Below are positions 56,617-64,000 of a stretch of 64,000 bases of DNA, piece after piece (within the stretch, counting starts at the first letter, position 1; every line of letters starts with the position of its first letter). Under the pieces are notes generated by a model. That model was not told where the DNA came from and did no database searches. It worked only from the letters and a program-made list of their open reading frames with translations. The translations under genes and the position numbers were made by a program. The stretch is taken from NCBI GenBank assembly GCA_964645155.1, contig CAZYBG010000004.1:12306-76305 (forward strand), in the 5' to 3' direction. This DNA comes from CAZYBG01 sp964645155 (GTDB lineage: Bacteria > Pseudomonadota > Alphaproteobacteria > Rhodobacterales > Rhodobacteraceae).

Positions 56617-56685
56617 GGGTCGTGAGACTGACTCAGCCCGGCCGCGAAGGAAAGGGGTGCGCGGCGGCGCCCCGACTGCAGCGGC

Positions 56686-57612
56686 TCAGAGCTCAACAAG
56701 GATTTCCCTCGCCCGTGCGCAGTCCGCATCCATCTGCGCGACCAGCGCCTCGAGCGTCTCGAACCGTGCTTCGGGCCGAAGATAGTCGACCAGCGCAACC
56801 GACAGGTGGGCGCCGTAGAGATCGCCGGTGAAGTCGAACAGGAAGGTCTCGAGGTTCGGGCGGTTCTCGCCGAACATCGGCCGGACACCGACCGATGCCG
56901 CGCCGAGGTAGCTGCCCCGGTGCGGGCCGTCGAGCACGTCGGCTTTGACCGCATAGATTCCGAACCTCGGCGGATGCAGACCTTCGATCGACATGTTCGC
57001 GGTCGGGTAGCCTATGGTGCGGCCGCGCTTGTCGCCGTGCCGGACGGCGCCGTCGATCCGGTGCCAGTGGCCGAGCATCCCGGCCGCGTCGCGCGGCCGG
57101 CCTTCCGAGAGCGCCGCGCGGATCGCCGTCGACGAGATCTCCCGCCCGTCGGCCGCGACGAGGGGCGCGATGGTCACGCCGAAGCCCAGCGCCGCGCCCG
57201 AGCGCACAAGATCGCCGGCCGCCCCTGCGCGATCCTTGCCGAACCGGAAATCCGCACCGACGACGACATGCGCGGCGCCGACGCCTTCGCTCAGCACCGC
57301 ACGGGCGAAGACCTCGGGCGACATGGCCGCGAGCCGGCCGTCGAACGGCAATTCGTAGAGCAGCTCGACCCCGAGCTTGGCGAGGCGGTTCGCCCGCGCC
57401 TCGGCGTTCATCAGGCGGAATGGCGGAGCGCCGGGCGCGAAGTACTCCCGTGGATGCGGCTCGAAGGTGACGATCCCGAGGGGCGCCCCGCGGGCCCGCG
57501 CCTCGGCGATCACCGACTGATGGCCAAGGTGGACCCCGTCGAAATTGCCGAGCGCCACCGCCGCGCCCTTCGACGCCGGATCGGGATGCTCCCAGCTTCG
57601 ATATATGCGCAT
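56686..57612 (-). CDS. ribF: Bifunctional riboflavin kinase/FMN adenylyltransferase
   Basis: The 308-residue enzyme makes FMN and FAD. The N-terminal adenylyltransferase has GNFDGVHLGHQ and the ISSTAIR motif. The C-terminal riboflavin kinase has GYPTANM and FGIYAVKA. The ATG at 57612 fits the family; the open frame upstream is a shadow. It lies 31 bases downstream of the maoC-type gene on the same strand. Confidence 0.94.
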   Translation of the reverse strand: MRIYRSWEHPDPASKGAAVALGNFDGVHLGHQSVIAEARARGAPLGIVTFEPHPREYFAPGAPPFRLMNAEARANRLAKLGVELLYELPFDGRLAAMSPEVFARAVLSEGVGAAHVVVGADFRFGKDRAGAAGDLVRSGAALGFGVTIAPLVAADGREISSTAIRAALSEGRPRDAAGMLGHWHRIDGAVRHGDKRGRTIGYPTANMSIEGLHPPRFGIYAVKADVLDGPHRGSYLGAASVGVRPMFGENRPNLETFLFDFTGDLYGAHLSVALVDYLRPEARFETLEALVAQMDADCARAREILVEL

Positions 57613-57643
57613 CGTCCCCCGGGGCGGCGGGGGCGCCCGCCTG

Positions 57644-58102
57644 TCAGTCGAACTTCCGGCTTGGGGCCAGCACCAGCGCCTCGCCCCTGAGCACGACCGT
57701 ATCGCCCACGCTGCAACGGGTTTCAAGGGTGACCCGCCGCCTCGCGTGGTCGATCGCCACCACCCGCACCTCGGCCCGGACGACATCCCCCGGCCGGACC
57801 GGAGCGAGGAACTTCAGCGACTGCCCGAGATAGACCGTGCCATGCCCGGGAAGCTGCTCGCCGATCACGGCCGAGATCAGCGCGGCGGTCAGCATGCCGT
57901 GCGCGATCCGGCCCTCGAAGATCGTGTCGCGGGCATAGGCTTCGTCGAGATGGACCGGGTTGCGGTCCGTCGAGACCTCGGCGAAGAGCGCGATGTCGCG
58001 GTCGCCGATCTCCTTTCGGAGATGCCGGGTCATGCCGATCTCGATGTCCTCGATGCAGATCGTGCCGCGGGGCATGTTGTCAGCAGGTGGAAGATCGAGC
58101 AT
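57644..58102 (-). CDS. MaoC-family (R)-specific enoyl-CoA hydratase-like protein
   Basis: A 152-residue hot-dog-fold protein with the hydratase-2 motif DRNPVHLDEAYARDTIFEGRIAHGM, whose aspartate and histidine are the catalytic pair. It adds water to trans-2-enoyl-CoA to give the (R)-3-hydroxy form. The substrate chain length is unknown. A candidate promoter lies at 58174-58202. ribF follows. Confidence 0.88.
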   Translation of the reverse strand: MLDLPPADNMPRGTICIEDIEIGMTRHLRKEIGDRDIALFAEVSTDRNPVHLDEAYARDTIFEGRIAHGMLTAALISAVIGEQLPGHGTVYLGQSLKFLAPVRPGDVVRAEVRVVAIDHARRRVTLETRCSVGDTVVLRGEALVLAPSRKFD

Positions 58103-58173
58103 GAGACCGCCCCTGGATTTCTGCAGGGTAGCATAGCGCGGCTACGACGGTATCGCAAGGCGGGGGCGCAATT

Positions 58174-58202
58174 TTAATATAATTCGACGCCATTCAAAGC
58201 AA
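58174..58202 (-). promoter_or_regulatory. Putative promoter for the maoC-ribF transcript
   Basis: On the minus strand, TTGCTT (58197-58202) and TATTAA (58174-58179) are 17 bases apart in a short AT-rich patch within GC-rich DNA. The predicted start is about 65 bases before the maoC-type gene. Confidence 0.35.
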
Positions 58203-58219
58203 CTTCGTTGCGCGCAAGA

Positions 58220-59092
58220 TCAGCGCAAGCGGCCGATGACTGCCGTTGGCGAAAGCTGCTCCCGCGCCAGAAAGGCCTCGACCAGGCCAGGATCGGGGCG
58301 TTCGGGGTCGTGGCCGAATCGCGCGGCCTCGAGACCACCCGAGACGAAAAGCGTGTCGAGGCCCTCGGCCATCCCGCCCTGGATATCGGTGTGGAGACCG
58401 TCGCCGATGCACAGGATTCGGCTTTCCTCGACGGGGCGGAGCCCGGCCAGCCGCCGGCGCGCGAGGTCGTAGATCGGCGGGTGCGGCTTGCCGAAATAGA
58501 GGCTCTCGCCGCCCATCTCGGTGTAGAGTCGCGCGAGCGCGCCAGCACACCACTCGCGATTGTCGCCGCGGTCGACGACGATGTCGGGGTTCGCGCAGAG
58601 AAGCTTCAGCCCCATCTCCCTCGCAACCAGGAATTCCGGACGATAGACGGAGGGATCCTCGGCGGGATCGCGCGGCCCGGTGCAGACGATGCCCTCGGCC
58701 TCGCGCAGCGGTACCAGGACGATCTCGACCGGATGCTCGACGATCCTGAGCGGGGCGAAGAAGCCGTGGTCGGCCGCCTCGCCGATGAAGTGGACGCGCG
58801 CGCCAACCACGCCTTCGAACATCGCGGCGCGGGCGCTGTCGCCCGACGTGGCGATGGTATCCCAGCAGTCCGCCGGCACGCCCATCTGCGTGATCTGCGA
58901 CGCGACCGCGGCGCGCGGCCGCGGCGAATTGGTGACAAGGACGACCGTCCCGCCGCCGGCGCGGAAGTCCTGCAGCGCCCTGACGGCCGCCGGATAGGCG
59001 CGCCGGCCGTCATGCAGGCACCCCCAGAGGTCGCAGAAGACGGCGTCGTAGCGGTCCGCGATGTCGGCGAGCGACTGGATGAACTCGGTCAT
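58220..59092 (-). CDS. HAD-superfamily class IIA phosphatase-like protein
   Basis: A 290-residue NagD-like HAD hydrolase. The nucleophile is in FCDLWGCLHDGRRAYP, motif II in VLVTNSPRPRA, the lysine in LYFGKPHPPIYDLA, and the acidic loop in LCIGDGLHTDIQGG. Substrates of this subgroup are unknown, but sugar phosphates or nucleotides are likely. It shares its strand with the pyrophosphatase gene, 34 bases upstream. Confidence 0.87.
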   Translation of the reverse strand: MTEFIQSLADIADRYDAVFCDLWGCLHDGRRAYPAAVRALQDFRAGGGTVVLVTNSPRPRAAVASQITQMGVPADCWDTIATSGDSARAAMFEGVVGARVHFIGEAADHGFFAPLRIVEHPVEIVLVPLREAEGIVCTGPRDPAEDPSVYRPEFLVAREMGLKLLCANPDIVVDRGDNREWCAGALARLYTEMGGESLYFGKPHPPIYDLARRRLAGLRPVEESRILCIGDGLHTDIQGGMAEGLDTLFVSGGLEAARFGHDPERPDPGLVEAFLAREQLSPTAVIGRLR

Positions 59093-59126
59093 CGTTAACC
59101 TCCGACGGACGGCGCGCGCCCGGTGT

Positions 59127-60047
59127 TCAGATCTTGAGACTGGGAATGATCTGCTTCTTCCGGCTGACCACCCCCGGCAGAACGACCGTATCGCCCTCGA
59201 CCCGCACGCCGAAGCTCTTCTCGGCGATTGACCTCACCAGATCGTTCGGCACGAGCAGTGTCGCCTCCTCCTTCAGGATGTCGATGACGAACAGCAGGAC
59301 CTGGTCGGCGCCGTCCTCGCGCGCGACAGCCTCCATCGACCGCATCAGGCTGTCCTTGCGGGACAGCAGCGTTGCGGGCGACGTGGTCTCGAGCACCGAG
59401 ATGCGGAACTCCCTGCCGCCGACCTCGTATTCCTTGGAATCCATTCGCAGCAGCACCGCATCCGAGAAGTGCGAGACGTCGGATTTCGCGGCGAACATCT
59501 CCGCCGCATAGGACGGGATGTCGATCCCCAGATCGGCGGCAATCCTCACGGCAAGCTCGCGGTCGGCCGGCGTCGTCGTCGGCGAGCGGAACTCCAGCGT
59601 GTCCGAAAGGATGCAGGAGAGCATCAGCCCCTTGATCTGATCGGGCATCTGCGCGGCCGCCTCGCCCATCAGGTCGTGCAGGATGGTCGCGGTGCAGGCG
59701 ACGGGACGGATCGTGATGTCGATGGGCGACCGCGTCTTGAGGCCGCCGGCGAGCAGGTGATGGTCGATGATCGCGACGACGCGCGCCTCGTTGATCGAGG
59801 CCGGCAGTTCGGCTGGATTGTTGGTGTCGACCACCACCACCTCGTCGCCGGCCGCGACATCGGCGATGATCTGCGGCTTTTCGGCACCCCAGCGCTTGAG
59901 CACGAACGCGGCCTCGGTATTGGGCTCTCCCAGAAGCCTGGCGACCGCCGGGGCGCCCCTGACATGCGTCAGATACCACGCCCAGATGAGCGGAGATCCG
60001 GTCGAATCCGTGTCGGGCGACTTGTGGCCGAAAACAAGGGTGGTCAT
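59127..60047 (-). CDS. ppaC: Manganese-dependent inorganic pyrophosphatase (family II)
   Basis: The 306-residue DHH-type enzyme hydrolyses pyrophosphate. Metal ligands lie in FGHKSPDTDS, VVDTNN and AIIDHHLL, and the C-terminal domain ends in SRKKQIIPSLK, the substrate-binding motif of the family. Most alphaproteobacteria use the unrelated family I enzyme; whether both are present here cannot be seen. Confidence 0.94.
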   Translation of the reverse strand: MTTLVFGHKSPDTDSTGSPLIWAWYLTHVRGAPAVARLLGEPNTEAAFVLKRWGAEKPQIIADVAAGDEVVVVDTNNPAELPASINEARVVAIIDHHLLAGGLKTRSPIDITIRPVACTATILHDLMGEAAAQMPDQIKGLMLSCILSDTLEFRSPTTTPADRELAVRIAADLGIDIPSYAAEMFAAKSDVSHFSDAVLLRMDSKEYEVGGREFRISVLETTSPATLLSRKDSLMRSMEAVAREDGADQVLLFVIDILKEEATLLVPNDLVRSIAEKSFGVRVEGDTVVLPGVVSRKKQIIPSLKI

Positions 60048-60126
60048 AGGGGAGGTCCGTCCAGGTTCATTGGGTCGGCCGCCTTGTAGCGAAGCCGGAC
60101 GGGCATGTCACGCGCGCGCCCTTGCC

Positions 60127-60579
60127 TCAGCCGCGTTCGTCCTTCGGAGAGGACATCACGACGTAGGAGGTCAGCTGGCGGACCTGCGGGAGCGCGCCCA
60201 GCACATCGGTGTGGAACGCCTTGTAGGCGTCGAGGTCGGGAACCTCGACCCGCAGCATGTATTCGACCGCGCCGGTGATGTTGTGGCACTCGCGCACCTG
60301 CCAGGCCCGGGCGACGGCACGTTCGAACCCGTCCTGCGCGGCCTTCGTGTGCTCGGAAAGCCCGACTGCCACAAGCACGGTGAACCCGCCCCGCCGGGCG
60401 GCCGGCGCGACGACCGCGCGGTAGCCGAGTATGACCCCTCGCCGCTCGAGGTCCGCGACGCGGCGCGAGCAGGCCGACGGCGACAGGCCGACCCGTTCGG
60501 CAAGCTCGATATTCGTCAGGCGGCCATCCGTCGCCAGAAGCTGCACGATTCGATCGTTGAATTCATCTATCGCAACCAT
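60127..60579 (-). CDS. Lrp/AsnC-family transcriptional regulator
   Basis: The 150-residue protein has an N-terminal helix-turn-helix (DEFNDRIVQLLATDGRLTN, ELAERVGLSPSACSRRV) and a C-terminal RAM domain that binds amino acids (ECHNITGAVEYMLRV). The gene is divergent from a LysE-type exporter. An 18-base perfect palindrome lies between them, so it probably senses an amino acid and controls its export. Confidence 0.9.
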   Translation of the reverse strand: MVAIDEFNDRIVQLLATDGRLTNIELAERVGLSPSACSRRVADLERRGVILGYRAVVAPAARRGGFTVLVAVGLSEHTKAAQDGFERAVARAWQVRECHNITGAVEYMLRVEVPDLDAYKAFHTDVLGALPQVRQLTSYVVMSSPKDERG

Positions 60580-60605
60580 ATCATGCACATTTTGGTCGAA
60601 CACCT

Positions 60606-60623
60606 CATGGATTGCAATCCATG
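60606..60623. promoter_or_regulatory. Perfect 18-base palindrome, Lrp operator candidate
   Basis: CATGGATTGCAATCCATG reads the same on both strands. It sits midway between the divergent lrp-type and lysE-type genes, 26 bases from the first start codon and 28 from the second. Lrp/AsnC proteins bind such sites. Confidence 0.65.
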
Positions 60624-60651
60624 TGCAGGATGCGCAGGATAGTCTTGCGCC

Positions 60652-61245
60652 ATGACACCCGACCTCATGACAGCCCTCGTCGCCTTCGCCTTCGTGACCT
60701 CGATCACGCCGGGGCCGAACAACATCATGCTGATGACGTCGGGTGCGAACTTCGGGTTCCGGCGAACCTTGCCGCACATGGCGGGCGTCGCCTTGGGATT
60801 CGTGGTCATGGCCGTGGCTGTCGGGCTCGGCCTTGTGCAGGTGTTCGAGGGCTGGCCTGCAGCCTACACAATCCTCAAGGTCATCAGCGTCGTCTACCTG
60901 CTGTGGCTGGCCTGGAAGCTTGCCAATGCCGCGCCGCCCGAGGGGCGGGGCACACCGTCACGGCCGATGACGTTCCTCCAGGCCGTGGCATTCCAGTGGG
61001 TCAACCCCAAGGCATGGGCGATGGCCCTGACTGCGGTCACCGCCTATGCGCCGGGACAGTCGGTCGCCGCGGTGCTGACCGTCGCGGCGGTATTCGGCGC
61101 CGTAAACCTGCCCTCGGTGGGAAGCTGGGCGCTCCTCGGCCAGGGCATGCGCCGCGTCCTCTCGACTCCGTCCCGCCTTCGCGCCTTCAACTGGACGATG
61201 GCGGCCCTGCTGGTCCTGTCGCTCTGGCCGATCGTCGCGGCATGA
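60652..61245 (+). CDS. LysE/RhtB-family amino acid exporter
   Basis: The 197-residue protein has about six membrane helices and the family start FAFVTSITPGPNNIMLM. QWVNPKAWAMAL in the middle is also typical. It exports an amino acid or derivative from the cytoplasm. Control by the divergent Lrp-type gene is likely. Confidence 0.92.
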   Translation: MTPDLMTALVAFAFVTSITPGPNNIMLMTSGANFGFRRTLPHMAGVALGFVVMAVAVGLGLVQVFEGWPAAYTILKVISVVYLLWLAWKLANAAPPEGRGTPSRPMTFLQAVAFQWVNPKAWAMALTAVTAYAPGQSVAAVLTVAAVFGAVNLPSVGSWALLGQGMRRVLSTPSRLRAFNWTMAALLVLSLWPIVAA

Positions 61246-61317
61246 GCGCCGAGGGGCGTTGACAAGCCTTTCGGCATGCCGGCGAGTGGCAGCGGGACCG
61301 GGGGCCGGAAGAAGGCG

Positions 61318-62505
61318 ATGGCAGCAGGGTTCGATCCGGAACGAAGCCGCGTCGTCGCTTCGATTGCATCGGTGTTCCTCGTGGTGATGGCGGCAGTCGT
61401 CTGGAGCCTCTACGACGGCATCCTCGACAGTTTCCGCAGCGCAGACTTCAACTTCCTCCACACCGCGGGCGCGCTGGCGTGGGAAGGCCGTTTCGTGGAG
61501 GCCTATTCGCCGGCGGGCCTCGACCCTTCGGCCGTGACCGGGGCGCCCGCCGCCGAGCGGCCGCTTCTCTTCACCTATCCGCCGCCGGTCGGCTTCGTCG
61601 TCGGCCCCCTCGGCGCCCTGCCCCGCGATACCGCCTATGCCACCTTCATCGCCGCGACGGGATTTCTGTTCCTCGCGACCGTCGCCCGGCTGGCCTCGGG
61701 CTACCTCGCCGCCGTTCTGATGGCGGGCCTTCCGATCCTTACGGTCAGCGTGCTCAACGGCCAGACCAGCCTGCTTACCGGTGCGCTGGCGGCCCTGGTC
61801 TGCCTTGGCCATGCGCGCAGCTCGCGATGGGCCGGGGCCCCTCTCGGCCTGATGATCGTCAAGCCGCATACCGCACCGGTGCTCGCCCTGCTACTTGTGC
61901 TCGATCGGCGGTGGCCGGCGCTTGCGATCGCGGCCGCGACCTTCGCTGCGGCGGCGGTGGCGGCTGGGGCGGCCTTCGGGCCCGAGATCTGGCAGGCATT
62001 CGTCGGGGCAGGCGGCGCGACGGCCGAGCTTCTTCGGGACGGCCGGTTGCCGATCCACCGGATGATCACGCCGTACGCGCTGGCGGAAACCGCTGGCGCC
62101 TCGGTGCCTCTGGCGCTGGCTGCACAAGGCGCCGCCGCCCTCGCCGCAGGCTGGATCATCTGGCGCGCAACGCGGCGGCCGGCCAAGCCACGCGTCAGGG
62201 CGGGACTCGCCGCGCTGCTCGCGCCAGCCTTCAGCCCCTACTTCTACGACTACGACCTGACGATTTGCCTGGCCGGACTCGCCTGCCTCTGGCCCGACCT
62301 GACCGCCCGCTCGCGCCTGCCCGAGCGGGCAGTGCTCATCGCGTCGTTCTGGCTGACGACGTTCCCTGTCTTCGCCGCACCGTTCCGTGCCGCAGGCAGC
62401 AGTTCCACCGAAACGGAGATTGCCGTGGGGGCGGTCTTCTACCTCGTCGCGGCGGCCCATGTGGTTTCGATCCTGCGGCGCCCGGATCGTCGACACGCCT
62501 GTTGA
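61318..62505 (+). CDS. Polytopic membrane glycosyltransferase-like protein (GT87/DUF2029)
   Basis: The 395-residue protein (409 if the ATG at 61276 is used) has about ten membrane helices. The first loop carries the acidic and aromatic sequence DFNFLHTAGALAWEGRF, followed by FTYPPPVGFVVGPLG, as in GT87 mannosyltransferases that use lipid-linked sugar. AGAAGG precedes the ATG at 61318. The donor and acceptor are unknown. The groES promoter overlaps its stop codon. Confidence 0.75.
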   Translation: MAAGFDPERSRVVASIASVFLVVMAAVVWSLYDGILDSFRSADFNFLHTAGALAWEGRFVEAYSPAGLDPSAVTGAPAAERPLLFTYPPPVGFVVGPLGALPRDTAYATFIAATGFLFLATVARLASGYLAAVLMAGLPILTVSVLNGQTSLLTGALAALVCLGHARSSRWAGAPLGLMIVKPHTAPVLALLLVLDRRWPALAIAAATFAAAAVAAGAAFGPEIWQAFVGAGGATAELLRDGRLPIHRMITPYALAETAGASVPLALAAQGAAALAAGWIIWRATRRPAKPRVRAGLAALLAPAFSPYFYDYDLTICLAGLACLWPDLTARSRLPERAVLIASFWLTTFPVFAAPFRAAGSSSTETEIAVGAVFYLVAAAHVVSILRRPDRRHAC

Positions 62506-62530
62506 CAGATCGGCGCAATCCTCCTATTTC
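62502..62530 (+). promoter_or_regulatory. groESL promoter
   Basis: TTGACA (62502-62507) and TATTTC (62525-62530), separated by 17 bases, form a good sigma-70 promoter ahead of groES. Transcription would start near 62537, inside the CIRCE operator. Confidence 0.7.
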
Positions 62531-62537
62531 AGCGCCG

Positions 62538-62564
62538 TTAGCACTCTCAGGGAGTGAGTGCCAA
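62538..62564 (+). promoter_or_regulatory. CIRCE operator (HrcA site)
   Basis: TTAGCACTC, nine bases, then GAGTGCCAA: the CIRCE inverted repeat with one mismatch in the right arm. It is the binding site of HrcA, the repressor of groESL. It lies between the promoter and groES. Confidence 0.92.
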
Positions 62565-62597
62565 CAGCTCACGACAGGTGGACCAAGGAGTTCCGAG

Positions 62598-62885
62598 ATG
62601 GCCTTTAAACCGCTGCATGACCGCGTGCTGGTCAAGCGCGTCGAGTCCGACGAGAAGACCAAGGGCGGTCTGATCATCCCCGATACCGCGAAGGAAAAGC
62701 CCGCGGAAGGCGAGATCGTCGCCGCCGGCGAGGGCGCGCGCAAGGATTCGGGCGAGCTCATCCCGATGGCCGTCAAGGCCGGCGACCGGGTGCTCTTCGG
62801 CAAGTGGTCGGGCACGGAAGTGACGCTCGACGGCCAAGAGCTGCTGATCATGAAGGAAAGCGACATCCTCGGCATCATCAGCTGA
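62598..62885 (+). CDS. groES: Co-chaperonin GroES
   Basis: The 95-residue subunit of the heptameric lid of GroEL. Motifs are PLHDRVLVKRVESDEKTKGG, the mobile loop TKGGLIIPDTAKEKP, and the roof and C-terminal KESDILGII. AAGGAG precedes the ATG. groEL follows after 46 bases. Confidence 0.97.
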   Translation: MAFKPLHDRVLVKRVESDEKTKGGLIIPDTAKEKPAEGEIVAAGEGARKDSGELIPMAVKAGDRVLFGKWSGTEVTLDGQELLIMKESDILGIIS

Positions 62886-62931
62886 GCCGTCGCGCCTTTC
62901 GGACGAAACCAGGACAACAGGAGCAACCGAC

Positions 62932-64000
<1,069 letters not shown>

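Overview
The window is high-GC DNA from an alphaproteobacterium, most likely a member of the Rhodobacterales. The grounds are the strong G/C third-position bias, the fabA-fabB-fabI block beside an Irr/Fur-type regulator, an Hsp20 gene with a ROSE-like thermometer followed by DUF1150, pobA/pca genes, and CIRCE-controlled groESL. It is scaffolded draft sequence with two runs of 10 N (40037-40046 and 63755-63764). Both fall inside real genes (pcaB and groEL) and make them look broken when they probably are not.

Layout. 1-1862 is an atypical, visibly less GC-rich segment at the contig end: a REP-associated transposase remnant, then an overlapping gene pair (DEDDh 3'-5' exonuclease and a nucleotidyltransferase-fold protein) placed 9 bases after the stop codon of ettA. 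1872-8032 holds ettA, a Crp/Fnr regulator with FNR-type sites, an AraC regulator divergent from a Tat-exported aldo/keto reductase plus a secreted SUMF1-like protein, and an IS3-type transposase tail. 8263-12355 has dnaE and a small membrane protein. 12602-22181 is a purine unit: xanthine dehydrogenase xdhABC overlapping a four-gene BMP-type nucleoside ABC importer.

22580-28418 is the most unusual region. A compact co-directional block encodes a membrane-anchored Ser/Thr kinase, an FHA protein, a PP2C phosphatase, a P-loop GTPase, a Roadblock-like protein and an unrecognised protein. The first three match the type VI secretion regulatory triad, but no secretion genes are present. 28443-35129 carries amino-acid/methylamine oxidases, a GH25 lysozyme lipoprotein, tRNA-Gly(TCC) and an ABC exporter. 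35221-46033 is mainly catabolic (acyl-CoA synthetase, enolase-superfamily enzyme, alcohol dehydrogenase, pcaB-pcaD-pobA, threonine dehydratase, hydrolases). 46195-64000 is largely housekeeping: peptidyl-prolyl isomerase, fabA/B/I, irr, hsp20, purEK, ltaE, ribF, a family II pyrophosphatase, an Lrp/LysE pair and groESL.

Functions are assigned from recognisable motifs and neighbourhood only; no database search was possible. The two regions most worth testing as undescribed systems are the kinase/FHA/phosphatase/GTPase/Roadblock block and the nucleotidyltransferase/exonuclease pair.
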